Made by a program: the position numbers and the translations under genes
DNA from: Dermatemys mawii
Lineage: Eukaryota > Chordata > Testudines > Dermatemydidae
Direction of reading: 5' to 3'
DNA: 64,000 nucleotides
Assembly: GCA_007922305.1 (NCBI GenBank)
Contig: ML677351.1
Span: 8,049,673 to 8,113,672 of the forward strand
The notes under the pieces: generated by a model
Told to the model about the DNA's origin: nothing
Seen by the model: the letters and a program-made list of their open reading frames with translations, nothing else
Database searches by the model: none
In this document: in pieces, positions 23,471-34,124 of the stretch
Layout of the letters: every line of letters begins with the position of its first letter
How positions within the stretch are numbered: position 1 is the first letter of the stretch

Positions 23471-26092
23471 CTCCTCCTCTTGTCTTCATCTATTTTAACC
23501 ACTGCCCCTAATCCATGCCATACCCTTGGGGATGTGACGCACAGGCTGATGCGTTAGCAAGCCATATCTCTTTGCATTCAGAGCTATGCAAAATTCTGCC
23601 CAGATTGCACGCATTCTTTGAAGATGGGATTTCTGTTATCTGTTTATATTTTCAGTTGTTATATTTTTTACAATCTTTCTTTTTCTTCTTTGAAACAATT
23701 TCTATATATTTCATTACTTTCTGTAATTATTAGACATATAAGATATTGATATTACATAAAAGTTAGATTTAATCTCATAAGAAAACAGATGCTATATTTT
23801 AAATGATTTAAGAGTTCTGTTCTTTTATGTTAAGAAATATTTTGCATCTGATAATTGTAAATGGAATGTTAATTGATGTGCTGTTCAGATAAATTATTTA
23901 TAATTGTGTTTGAAGGTATGTTAATGAGTTTCTGAAATAGCTTGGAAACTATAACAAATAATAAGTATAGTGCACCTGGACAACTTTCATCATTTCTCAA
24001 CATATCACCATCTGCAGTACCACAGCAACTAAATATAATTGAATCTATGTATTTTGTATTAAACTGTGGAAACTATGCTCCCATTCTGAAGTTATTTGGC
24101 ACTGGTGGACTCTTGAACTTGTGCTTAACCTACCTGCTTTCAATATAACTCTTCATAGATCCAGTTGGCAGAAACTGCCAGGATTGGGGTCTATGATGTC
24201 ATGTTAAAACATGTGTTCCATTATCCTAGAGGATTTCAGCGTTAGTAAAGGCACAGAAGATCAAACATTGTTGGGCCAAGTGGCAATTAAGAAGTATTAA
24301 AATTTAGCTGTAAACATTTCATTTCCCCTTCATCAACCCAATATTCCCTTCATTAAACCTAGGGAAATTCAAGAGAAATAGAAAATCAGTATGCTCAACT
24401 GCAGTTCTGCTAAGTCTCAATACTGACTCCTCTGGTTTGCAAATTTTAATTTCTGCCTCAAGATAGGATGCCAGTCAATCAGAGTAAATGAGACTATTCT
24501 AACAAACTGTATAGTAATTGATTTGTAAGTAACTATTTTATAAGTGTGAGTATATAGAACCCTAATAATATACAACAAGAAACATTGCATTGGTAATTTA
24601 AAAAGAATTTCCAGGAAAGAACAAATCAATCACTATATTTTAATTCAGTATAAAAATTACAGTAGGCATCTCCCATGCAGACAGTGCTCCCCCCACCCCC
24701 ACTCCTTGCCCTACTAGCAAATACTATTGGCAAGGAGATCTTGGAGGAATCAAATTGTGCCTTAGTTGATGTTTCAAGATATGCCATCTGGAAAAAAGAT
24801 AAAACCAAAATAGGTGTTTAAGGGTTTCCCATGAAGCACAACTCCTCCCAGGAAAAGAAATTACTCAGGCAAAGAGACAATGCAGCAGACAACTAGGATG
24901 GAATACACTGGAGGGACAAGTGTATGGAGAGGCTGGTGAAATGTGACAATGATGCACTCATGAGAAGTGAAGAAGCATTAGACTAGCTATAACAAGTGAG
25001 AAAATCTTAGTAACATTGGACTAACACTGAGAAACCTAATAACATCAGGGAGCTTAAACAAGACTTCACATCAAGACTGGATGCCATCAAGCTAAATAAT
25101 TGTGCCTCTCAATAGAAACTCATGAGAGGTTTTAATAACTGGGAAGTGTATGCAGAGAATCTTTAGCAACAGCTTGGTCTGAGTTCTCGTTCCAATTTTA
25201 TGACAGAAATGTTAGCTACTGCTCATCAGAAATCTTCACCATTGGAGATGTGACTGAAAAATTCATTACAGATCTTAGCAGCCAACAATATTCCTCCTGA
25301 ACTCAATAGTTAAGGTCCTATTATGGGAGGTGTTGAGCAAGCCTTCCCTCATTTATTTTAATGGGAGTTATATTTTCACCACCTCACAAAGATTGGGCCT
25401 CTAACAAGAGAAGTACCAACATTATCTCCTCTCATTACTGTCATCATACTTTCTTCTATGCTGCCCATCTTGTAAAAAAATCCAAGTGCCAATCCATCAC
25501 TCTTCTTCTCAATTAAATTGCTCTTAAAGACTCACAAATTCCACATTAGCCGATCCTCTACCTCATTATAAAAGGGAGAGTGAAAGATAGGGGGAGAAGA
25601 GTGGATGCAAAAAAAAAATAATTTGTTGTAAATTACCAGTAACTCTTGGTCACCAGGTGCATCTTTGTCATTTAGACTATACATTCCTTGGGGATAAGGA
25701 CTGGCTTAACAAATGACTTGTAGTATGCTTATCACACAGTCATGCATGTGTCCCAGCATAGTGGCAAACATTTCACACAGATGCTTTTCAGCTCCGGAAT
25801 GTTAATTTTGGTTGAATATATGGCATATAGGTATCATGCAATAGAAAAACAAAAACTAAGAAACAAAAAGCAAATAAATAAAACTCCCCACCAAGGTATG
25901 GCTGAATGATTGTCACCTCACTGATATGCATACAGTGTAAAAAGGTAGAATTATTGAAGAAACCCTTTCTCTCTCATTTTATGGATAACTAACTGCCTTT
26001 TCTGTTGTTTGCTTATACATGGTCTTCAGAACAGTAAAAAGAGTCTGTACCCTTCAGTCTGCAATTTGAAAAGAGTGCAAAGAATATATATT
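23471..26092. other. AT-rich noncoding stretch
   Basis: Two old fragments are suspected: TTCCTTGGGGATAAGGACTGG (25,686-25,706, a MIR-tail relic) and a degenerate CATTGACTTCAATGG-type piece at 25,320-25,400. No gene is seen. Confidence 0.5.
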
Positions 26093-26110
26093 ACACACAC
26101 ACACACACAC
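26093..26110. repeat. (AC)9 microsatellite
   Basis: This is an uninterrupted AC dinucleotide run flanked by TT and AGACTTG. Confidence 0.95.
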
Positions 26111-27567
26111 AGACTTGAGTTTCTTCATGCTGAGAGACGCTGGCTGTCTCTGAAATTTCATTGTATTGGTCAAATGGCATGAAATTTGTGTGAGCAAGAT
26201 TATTCTTCTTCCAAATTGTGAAACAACTTTAAATAGGCCTGATAACTTGCAAAAATTGTCTTAAATCCATCCAATGTTCTGAGTGTCCATATTTTCAGTG
26301 AGATCAGAACATTCACAGAATACATGTTTGGACAGGCAGATGTATCCATCTACTAGCTTCCTGAGAATGTCACCTTTTCACTTGAAGCTTTCCAGCTAAT
26401 GTATAATATAATCCCAGATATGTGACATATTAACCCTTTATGGACTAGTTGTTTTACAGAGCCAACAAAACACCCTATTCCGGGCAAGGAAACACCTGAA
26501 AGGTCATCATTTCTTTATTGGACAGAAATGATGGACAGAAACACCAAGTCAGATTTACACCAATGAAATTTCTCTCTCATTTTGGTAGACTAATGTTTAA
26601 AGCACAATACTTGTGTTTCAAAATTGTCATAGCATACTTTGAACTTACATAATGCTTTTTATTATTAACTAATCCACCTTCACAACATCCCAATGATGCA
26701 GATAAAGTTTACAAAAAAGGAGATTGTAGCAGATATTAAATGGTTTATCAAGCCAAAGAGGGAGTCAGTTTCAACACTGAGGTTATGGTTGAAGAGTTCC
26801 TACCTTTCAGTCATATGATCTAATCAGATCTCTCTCTTAAAACCATTATATAAAATGATTGCAATTTTCATACCCACCAACATTTTTGTGTATAAATATT
26901 TTCCATAAGTATCTTTTTTAAAAAAAATACACATTCTTCAGTACCTTGTTTCTGCCTTCTAACAAAACAAATCACGTTCTCATTCAGGGCTATGTGATGA
27001 CAGAGTATAATGCTTAAAATGCAAGGAACCAGGTGTAAAAGAGACAACATTTGCCCTTTGGACTAGTGAAATCTAGGATAACTGCAGAGTAATACTCAGC
27101 GGTTATGAGCGTCTGGGAAAACAAGTGTACTGTTTCCATTGTAGCAATCATATTGATACCATGGTCCTCATCTAATTACATATATGTAACACTGGGAATG
27201 AAGCTCATTGCCAAAAACAAAGGCCTCTCCTTAGCTAGCTAAAAGAGCATCTTTACCAGACAGCAAAGGGAACTGGCATATGTAATTGACTACCCCCACT
27301 CTTTGTGGGATATAATCAGCACTTAAGAGGGTTTAAATATATCATCCTAGAGTGGCTTGCTCTAGAAACAGCACACATATATATCTTATTACTACTGGTA
27401 GCAAATGCTGATCTCTTTTCAACTCAAGTGGTAAAGACCTGTGGGAGATTTTTGAAGTGGAAAGTTGTATATTTTGTTCCCTACCCCACATTTATGCAGT
27501 CAGATATTAGGGAGTTAATACTTGTATAGTAATTTAAAGATGAAAAGTGCTCTGGAATTGCTAAGTA
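26111..27567. other. AT-rich noncoding stretch with a possible old MIR
   Basis: Positions 26,640-26,830 read like a degraded minus-strand MIR (TTCACAACATCCCAATGATG, AAAAAGGAGATTG, then GAGGGAGTCAGT), at low confidence. Nothing else is recognised. Confidence 0.35.
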
Positions 27568-27788
27568 CAGGCGAGTCGCATCTTAGGCGCATTTAACATG
27601 TGTGAATTCAGCTTTACGCGGTCAGCAAAAACAGGAAAAAAAAAAAAGAAAAACAACAATTTAAAAATTCCATCTGTAGTGCGGATGATTTCGCCTGCCA
27701 TTCAACTCAATGAGTTTTGACTATGCCCAGTTTTTGCTTTATGTGCTAACCGTGGAACAGAATCCCCGCGTAAGATGAGACTCACCTG
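27568..27788. mobile_element. Tigger-like (pogo/mariner) non-autonomous element
   Basis: Left end CAGGCGAGTCGCATCTTAGG and the reverse complement of the right end, CAGGTGAGTCTCATCTTACG, agree at 17 of 20 positions. TA dinucleotides flank both ends (27,566-27,567 and 27,789-27,790). The sub-terminal TTTACGCGG and CCCCGCG are typical of Tigger-type ends. The element is 221 bp with an internal A-run at 27,637-27,648 and no coding capacity. Confidence 0.82.
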
Positions 27789-27790
27789 TA

Positions 27791-28501
27791 TTACTGCAAG
27801 GCCACAGATGCTTCATATGCAAATGAGAAATTTTGGCATCTTCCACTGAATGGTGGGCAATGCTATATGTACAAGGCAAAGTAAATCTAGTATAAATGTC
27901 TTATTTTGTTGCAGTCTTGGTGGAGGTTACTTTCTCAGCTGAAGGTCAGTGTAGCGAATGCAGCCATAATGAGAGAGGCTTATATGAATGAGATAACTGG
28001 GTAAGAAGAGCAGTCTGTAATCAGAATGTCCACTCAGATTATTTTCTCTACTTATTGTTTAGAGAAGGTGAGGTCCCACAGAATACACTTTTGCCAAAGT
28101 GAATGGATAAGACAGAGACCACACTCAATTAACCAAGGTGTAATACCAAGTACAATGTTTCTCTCTGACTACCAGCCCTCACTGCGTTGCAGAAAATATC
28201 TAATTTTCACTATCTCTCCTATAATTGGTTGAAATCTTACTATTAAACTTCTTTCAATATTGAAAGGATTTTTTATTTTCTTTAAAGTGAAAGATGACAT
28301 CATGCTGAGGAAAGTTATGCAAATTTAAACAGGACCCATACAAAGCAATTAGTTTCAAGACTGGAGGTGACCTTTTTTTTTGTCTTAACTAATGCTAGTT
28401 TAAGCTTTTATTCATGAGCCTATAAATGAATATTCCCTCAAAGGAACATATACAAAAGAAGAGGGATGTCAACAGACAGGAGTAAGACACTTTTCCCTAA
28501 C
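27791..28501. other. AT-rich noncoding stretch
   Basis: No gene or repeat is recognised. Confidence 0.5.
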
Positions 28502-28541
28502 ATTTATAGATAGATAAATTTCCCTATTTATAGATAGATAA
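28502..28541. repeat. Short tandem repeat, 24-bp period
   Basis: ATTTATAGATAGATAA at 28,502 recurs at 28,526, separated by ATTTCCCT. Confidence 0.85.
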
Positions 28542-28550
28542 CCTCTAACG

Positions 28551-28682
28551 CAGCCCCATTTGGCCTGGCGCAGCGAACCACGGCCAGTGGGAGCTAGGAT
28601 CAGCTGAACCTGTGGACAAACTGGCCTGGCCCACTAGGGGGCTTACCCTGGCGAGCTGTGTGCCAAACATTGCCGATCCCTG
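28551..28682 (-). mobile_element. hAT-type element fragment
   Basis: Read on the minus strand it begins CAGGGATCGGCAATGTTTGG, then contains GCTCGCCAGGGTAAGCCCCC and, near its truncated end, CCGTGGTTCGCTGCGCCAGG. This is a hAT-like repeat I know from turtles and other amniotes. CAGGG at one end fits a hAT terminus, and the other end is missing. Confidence 0.7.
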
Positions 28683-29194
28683 GGCAAGAGTATATGTAGG
28701 TTTTACAGTCTAATCATTTGTAAAGGCAGGGAACATAATGATTGGATGCCTGGAAAGTCTTAAGTCATTCAAAACATAGTATAGTAAGCATTGATTTGGT
28801 GGTTTTCCTTGTGTCCACAATACCACTACCTGTCTTAAAATGACTACTTTGAGTTAGTCCTCCCCCAAAGCATACAGCTAGTTCGTGCTCTCCAGTGTAT
28901 TACATATTCTCAGTAGTAATGTACTATTTTTTCTTCCAAATACCACAGCATTTGGGAATTTAGGAAGCTGTGGCAAACTGGAGGGAGGCAAGGAACTTAT
29001 TCCTGGCAGGAATACTCTCAGCAGAACCACCAGCAGTATTAATACCTACGCCTTACACTCTATTGGCAGCATGGCTCTTTCAGAAGTAGTGATGCCTATT
29101 GTGAGGGAGGCCATAAGAGGGCAGTACAGCCCCTCTGCAAGGATAAAGCTTCAATTTCTCATTGTTTCCCAGGATCACATGGTTTCAGGCCAGC
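28683..29194. other. Noncoding stretch
   Basis: An open frame at 28,885-29,220 runs partly into the MIR that follows. It has no recognisable domain. Nothing else is seen. Confidence 0.5.
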
Positions 29195-29380
29195 TAAGCA
29201 CTTTACAAAAATTATTTTAAGCTTCACAACAGTGCTGCTGGGTAGTTAAGTAATATTTCCTTAGGGAAAAACAGGTTGGGAGAGGTGAAGTAACTTCTCA
29301 GGGTCACACAGGAAGTCTGGGGCACACTGGAACTCAACCTACGAGACACCCAACTCTAAGCATTAGACAAATCCTTCATT
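29195..29380 (-). mobile_element. MIR fragment
   Basis: In plus coordinates it reads CTTTACAAAAATTATTTTA, then GGTTGGGAGAGGTGAAGTAA, CTTCTCAGGGTCACACAGG and CTGGGGCACACTGGAACTCAA. This is the reverse complement order of MIR (cagtttccc, cttaacctctctg, ttgggcaagt upstream). Confidence 0.8.
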
Positions 29381-29774
29381 AGCAACCATCAGCTTCAATA
29401 TCTCACAAAGCAATTCATGTCCAGAATGTAATGTACAAAATCATTCCTAATGTACTAGGATCTCCCAAATATCTCCTCCCTCACCCCACATATGAGCCTA
29501 ACTAAATGACTATGGAAATCACGGTAGTTCACAGAAACTCATTTTTCATGTAAGGGCTAATGTGTCTGCTTTCCCCATGCTGCTCCAGACACAATCTACG
29601 CAACTTTTCTTGCGTTTGCATGGTGCACAGAAGGCACTCCAAATGAAATACTAAGTCCATCTGAAGTATTCTTCTCAAGCTTGACTACTTCGAGGGTCTC
29701 TCCCTCAGAACTATGCACCTCATATTCTAGGTCCTCTCTGGATCCTGATCCCAACAGAGCCCTCTGAAGTCAAT
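29381..29774. other. Noncoding stretch
   Basis: No gene or repeat is recognised apart from a TCTGAAGTCAATGGGAG motif at 29,763-29,779, next to the CR1 3' end. Confidence 0.45.
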
Positions 29775-31634
29775 GGGAGTAAGAGAATTTAAGGCCACAA
29801 AGGACTACTATATCCTCTAGTGTGACCTCACACCCAGCAGCCACACAGTAAACCCAACAACCAAAATTGAGCCAAAATATTACAGGCTGCAGGAGGCTAA
29901 ACAAATTTGGTCCACAAACAGAGCATAGGGGGGACCATGGTGCACCAATGTCTGAGGCCCCTGCAATAGGAGGGACCTGATTAAGTGAAATATATCCAAA
30001 TAATCCTTCCACTTCCCTAGGTAACCCATTCCAGTGATTCACCACCCTCCTAGTGAAAATGTTTTTCCTAATATCCAACCTAAACCTCCCCCACTGCAAC
30101 TTCAGACCATTGCTTCTTGTTCTGTCATCTGCCACCACTGATAACAGTTTAGATCCATCCTCTTTGGAACCCCCTTTCAGGTAGTTGAAAGCAGCTATCA
30201 AATCTCCTCTCATTCTTTTCTTCTGCAGACTAAACAATCCTAGTTCCCTCAGTCTCTCCTCATAAGTTATGTGCTCCAGCCCCCTAATCATTTTTGTTAC
30301 CCTCAGCTCCACTCTTTCCATTTTTCCCACATCCTTCCTGTAGTGTGGGGCCCAAAACTGGACACAGTACTCCAGATAAGGCCTCACCAATGCTGAATAG
30401 AGGGAAATGATCATGTCCCTTGATCTGCTGGCAACACCACTACTAATATAACCCCAAATGCTGTTAGCCTTCTTGGCAAAAAGGGCACACTGTTGACTCA
30501 TATCCAGCTTCTCATCCACTGTAACCCCTAGGTCCTTTTCTGTGGAACTGTTGCCCAGCCATTTGATCCCTAGTCTGTAGCAGTGCATGGGATTCTTTCA
30601 TTCTAAATTCAGGACTCTGCACTTGTCCTTGTTGAACCTCATCAGATTTCTTTTGGCCCAATCCTCTAATTTGTCTAGGTCTCTCTATCGTATGCCTACC
30701 CTCCAGCGTATCTACCACTCCTCCCAGTTTAGTGTCATCTGCAAACTTGTTGAGAGTGCAGTTTGTGCCATCCTCCAGATCATTAATTAAGATACTGAAC
30801 AAAACCAGCCCCAGGACCAACCCTTGGGGCACTCCACTTGGTACTAGGTGCCAACTAGACATGAAGTCATTGATCACTACCAGTTGAGCCTGACGATCTA
30901 GCCAGCTTTATGTCCACCTTATGATCCATTAATCCAGCCCATACTACTTTAACTTGCTGGCAAGAATACTGTGGGAGACGGTATCAAAAGCTTTGCTAAA
31001 GTCAAGGAATAACATGTCCACTGCATTCCCCTCATCCACAGAGCCAGTTATCTCATCATAGAAGGCAATTAGATTAGTCAGGTATGACTTGCCCTTGGTA
31101 AATCCATGCTGACTGTTCCTAATCACTTTCCTCTCCTTTAAGTGCTTCAGAACTGATTCCTTGAGGACCTGCTCCATGATTTTTCCATGGACTGAGGTGA
31201 GGCTGACTGGCCTGTAGTTCCTCGGAACTGTACACATCCACATCCTCCATCCTCCTCCTTTCCCTGGATCCTCCTCCATTTAGCCTTTTTCCAGTCATCT
31301 GGGACCTCCTCCGATCGCCATGAGTTTTCAAAGGTAATGGCCAATGGCTCTGCAATCACATCTGCCAACTTCTTTAATACCCTTGGATGCATTGCATCTG
31401 GCCCCATGGACTTGTGCTCATCCAGCTTTTCTTAATAATGCTGAAGCTCTTCTTTCCCCACAGAGGGCTGGTCACATCCTCCCCATATGCGCTGTGCAGT
31501 GCAATAGTCTGGGAACTGACCTTGTTCGTGAAGATAGAGGCAAAAAAAGCATTGAGTGCATTAGATTTTTCCAGATCATCTGTCACTAGGTTGCCTCCCT
31601 CATTCAGTAAGGGGCCCACACTTTCCTTGACTTT
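29775..31634 (-). mobile_element. CR1 LINE, 5'-truncated
   Basis: This minus-strand CR1 is about 1.86 kb. The 3' end near 29,785-29,830 shows GGTCACACTAGAGGATAT and GGCCTTAAATTCT, the CR1 tail just before its short octamer repeats. Reverse-transcriptase coding follows upstream, with several frame changes. The 5' break is near 31,634, so the endonuclease region and ORF1 are absent, as is usual for CR1 copies made by incomplete reverse transcription. Adjacent bases upstream (31,635-31,767) are not recognised. Confidence 0.93.
29985..31625 (-). pseudogene. CR1 ORF2, reverse-transcriptase region, frameshifted
   Basis: Minus-strand blocks in order: GPLLNEGGNLVTDDLEKSNA, PDAMHPRVLKKLADVIAEPL (31,405-31,345), [24 protein letters not shown] and [13 protein letters not shown] (31,230-30,960), then SGVPQGLVLG and the catalytic NKFADDTKLGG near 30,740, and post-[31 protein letters not shown] and [14 protein letters not shown] (30,540-30,015). 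FADD keeps both Asp residues. The frame changes near 31,300, around 30,900 and near 30,600. The last open segment (30,588 to 29,770) is a long uninterrupted frame, but its end reads through the 3' UTR. RT would copy CR1 RNA at a nicked target; the missing endonuclease and frameshifts make this copy inactive. Confidence 0.92.
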
Positions 31635-31767
31635 ACATGTGGCACAGCACCTAGCATGGAATGGACATGAGCAAACACTTGAAGAACCTCACCTCTGTGA
31701 TGGTTGGGAACCTTTTCTATTTTCCGGAGTGAATTTATTCCTGGCCAATTTGTACTATTTGTTCTCA
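31635..31767. other. Unrecognised spacer between CR1 and gypsy
   Basis: This short segment between the two retroelements contains no motif I recognise. Confidence 0.5.
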
Positions 31768-31914
31768 TGTTAACATTGTCCTATGGGTTGCGGCCAGAGA
31801 ATGCTAATTTCCCCATTTACTTAGCCTGAGGTTTCAGGAGTGGGTGTAGCAAAGGAGTGTGGCCTCCCTCAAAGATGACAGTGAGGGAGAGCCACACCCA
31901 CCTACATGTTAACA
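31768..31914 (+). repeat. 5' LTR, 3'-terminal part only
   Basis: It matches the end of the 3' LTR (about 33,980-34,124) through CCTATGGG, ATGCTAATTTCCCCATTTAC and GTTTCAGGAG. A near-perfect hairpin at 31,845-31,906 has stems TGTAG/CTACA, GTGTGGC/GCCACAC and TCCCTC/GAGGGA. It ends TGTTAACA, like TGTTTACA in the 3' LTR. Confidence 0.8.
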
Positions 31915-31916
31915 CA

Positions 31917-31934
31917 TGGTGAACACGGGTAAGG
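31917..31934 (+). other. Primer-binding site, candidate
   Basis: Two bases after the LTR end comes TGGTGAACACGGGTAAGG, starting with TGG at the spacing seen in the minus-strand element. The primer tRNA is not identified. Confidence 0.5.
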
Positions 31935-31996
31935 CCCACCCTCTGACGGAAAGGGGGATTGCATTCATTGTCAACCCACCACTAGCAGAGGCAGCC

Positions 31997-32984
31997 ATGG
32001 ATCTCGACGAGCTGGTGAACTGGTGGGCCGAGAGTCAACAACAGCAGCAAGCTTCCCAGCTCTAGCAGCAGCAACTGTTACAAACCCTGAGAGCCCAGCA
32101 ACAGCATCTCATAAGGGAGGTGGGAGCCCAGCAGCAGTAGCAACAGGGGCAATATGCTCAGCAACTAGCCACTTTACTGCCCAACCTCTCCAATCCCACC
32201 ACTGGAGGCCCAGTAGTGCTAGTGACCCTTCAATGCCACTCTGCCTCATGAAAGTAGGATCTGAGGATGATCCAGAAGCCTTCTTAATTACGTTTGAGCA
32301 TGTCACCTCAGCCACAGACTGGGACCTGACTCAGTGGGCCACCCTGCTAGTCCCTTATCTAATGGGGATGTCCCACAACATGTATTGCGCCCTCTCCAAC
32401 AAGAAGCACAGGATTATTGGGCTGTAAAGGTGGCAATCTTAGACAGACTGGACATTACCCCCCAAACCTTCCGACACCTGTTTTGGGGAAAAACCTATCC
32501 ATCAGGAGCACGAACCTGAATCCTGGCCCAGGAACTAAGAAATGCATGCTGGCAGTGCCTGCAACTGGAGCAACACTCCCCCCGAAGGTAACTGAACAGA
32601 ACATTACAGAGCAGTTCTTACATATTCTCCCCACCGTTAGGAGAAGACATGGATGATGTGGCATCACCTTACCACCTTGAGTGCAACGGTATGCCTGATG
32701 GAAGACCTCCTGGCCACAGAGAGAGCAGTGCCACCCAGGGCTGCTGTGACGGCTCAGGCCCTCACTAACCCAGACCTGCCTGCCTTCCTGTGAGCAACCG
32801 CTAAGTCTAGTCCGCCCCACAAAGGCAGTCCAAGCCCTGGCCCTCAGGCCTGCCCTGCCCTGATACCCCACAGAATGCCCGTCCCTTACTGCCTTACGCC
32901 AAGCCCTCCAGAATCTTGACTGGTACCCAAGCAGCATACACCAACATCAGCCCCTGCTTCATGTGCAGTCAGTTTGGGCACCTT
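31997..32984 (+). pseudogene. Gypsy gag with SCAN-like segment and zinc knuckle, decayed
   Basis: The start is the ATG at 31,997 in a good context (GCCATGG): MDLDELVNWWAES, then a glutamine-rich stretch interrupted by TAG. GSEDDPEAFLITFEHVTS follows (32,250-32,310), then WDLTQWATLLVPYL, AILDRLDITPQTFRHLF, GKTYPSGAR, and in another frame CWQCLQLEQ, VTEQNITEQFLHILP (32,590-32,630). This last part follows the SCAN pattern of an LEQFL-ILP helix. A zinc knuckle CFMCSQFGHL lies at 32,955-32,984 without the final Cys. Several frameshifts and stops are present. SCAN domains are thought to descend from gag of Gmr1-like elements. Confidence 0.82.
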
Positions 32985-33090
32985 CAATGGCAATGGTATC
33001 TGGCCTTGCAGCTGTTCTCCTTTATCTTACAACATTGAGCCAGTAAAGAGCACACCAACACAGATGCGTTGTTGTGGCTGGGAGAAAAGG
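32985..33090 (+). pseudogene. RNase H terminal remnant fused to gag
   Basis: Directly after the zinc knuckle the same frame reads QWYLALQLFSFILQH, a stop, then ASKEHTNTDALLWL. This corresponds to MQWYLALQPYAFTVHHRAG and DHTNAD in the minus-strand element. The fusion shows that protease, integrase, RT and most of RNase H were removed by one deletion, whose junction is within a few bases of 32,985. Confidence 0.8.
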
Positions 33091-33132
33091 AAAAGAGGAG
33101 CTGACCAGCCCCAGAGACCAGGAGCTGGGTTT

Positions 33133-33142
33133 GCAGGGGAGG
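33133..33142 (+). other. Polypurine tract
   Basis: GCAGGGGAGG lies immediately before the 3' LTR start TGTATAGC, the expected primer position for plus-strand DNA synthesis. Confidence 0.6.
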
Positions 33143-34124
33143 TGTATAGCAAAGGGGTGTGGCCTCCTTCAGAGACTGACAGCGAGGAAGAGCCAGATGC
33201 CCCCTGGTGGGTGGAACCCAGAAGGCCCAGGCCGCCATGCCAGAAGCAGAACAGGAAGAGGCAGGCCCTGCAGCTGAATTAGGAGGCGCCGCCAAGGAGT
33301 GCAGGCACTTCCAGCCTTCTGATGGATCCAGAACCCACAGAAGACTTTGGCTGTCCCAAGGAGCCTGCCCAGGTACCAGGACTGCCTGACACGCCTGATG
33401 CTGAAGAAGTGCTGGGACTGCCACTTGCAGTGTACCGCAGGGAAATGGAGGACAGCCCTCGGATGCAGGTACACCTGAAAGGAAGTATAGGAAACAGCCA
33501 ATGGGAACCAGACTATCCTCCATCTGTGGTGCCAGGGGAGACAGGGTCAGCATATTGCAGATGCATTCTCCGTGGAGCCAGTGGCAGACCACACTGCCAC
33601 TATTAGAGCCGTGGGCTGGGACGTGGTGGAGTTGGGCCCACGTCCTCCCTGCCAGCCCAGTCCTGGGGAGGCAGTACTCTCCCTCCTTAGGCTAAGAGGT
33701 CGGTGCTCCTCAGAGTGCCATAGACTATAGTTGGTGTTCACCCCTTGCCTGAGCCCCACAGAACGTGTTGGGTGCTCTACTCCCTGCCGGCACCCTAGAC
33801 TGCTTGCTGGGTGCTCAACCCCCTACTGGGGCCATAGTCTGCTTGCTGGGGCCCCCACCCTGGCCGAAGGCCTGTTCACCCTGAACCATTTGCAGCTACT
33901 CTGCCTTAAGGTTAAAACCTTTGAATGTGTGGGTGCCCCAGCCTGGCGGAGGGCTTGGGCCCCTGAACTATTCACAGCCCTGCCCTGCCTATGGGCTGGG
34001 AGGCCGGAGACTGCTAATTTCCCTATTTACTTAACTTGTTGTTTCAGAAGCAGGTATAGCAAAGGGGTGTGGCCTTCCTGATAGAAGACAGTGAAGGAGA
34101 GCCACACACACCTACATGTTTACA
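33143..34124 (+). repeat. 3' LTR of the deleted gypsy element
   Basis: It runs from TGTATAGCAAAGGGGTGTGG to CACCTACATGTTTACA, 982 bp. The first ~50 bases recur at 34,053-34,106, next to the right end (GTATAGCAAAGGGGTGTGGC). An internal ~40-bp duplication lies at about 33,768-33,846 (GACTGCTTGCTGG, then GTCTGCTTGCTGG). Frames at 33,169-34,081 on both strands lie in it and are not genes. Confidence 0.83.

Larger units (their letters stand above)
31768..34124 (+). mobile_element. Gypsy element with large internal deletion (gag joined to RNase H end)
   Basis: The plus-strand order is partial 5' LTR, primer-binding site, gag with SCAN-like segment and zinc knuckle, a few dozen residues of the RNase H end, polypurine tract and full 3' LTR. 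Protease, integrase and reverse transcriptase are missing. Gag and the RNase H tail resemble the 8-12 kb element, although its LTRs are of a different family. The left LTR is truncated, so a target duplication cannot be assessed. It depends on other elements for mobility, if it ever moved in this form. Confidence 0.85.

Noticed and set aside
29770..30588. 272-residue open frame, minus strand, as a host gene
   Set aside because: The protein is the post-RT part of CR1 ORF2 running into the 3' UTR, so it is a retrotransposon relic.
32984..33592. 202-residue open frame, minus strand
   Set aside because: It is antisense to the deleted gypsy element and its 3' LTR and has no recognisable domain.
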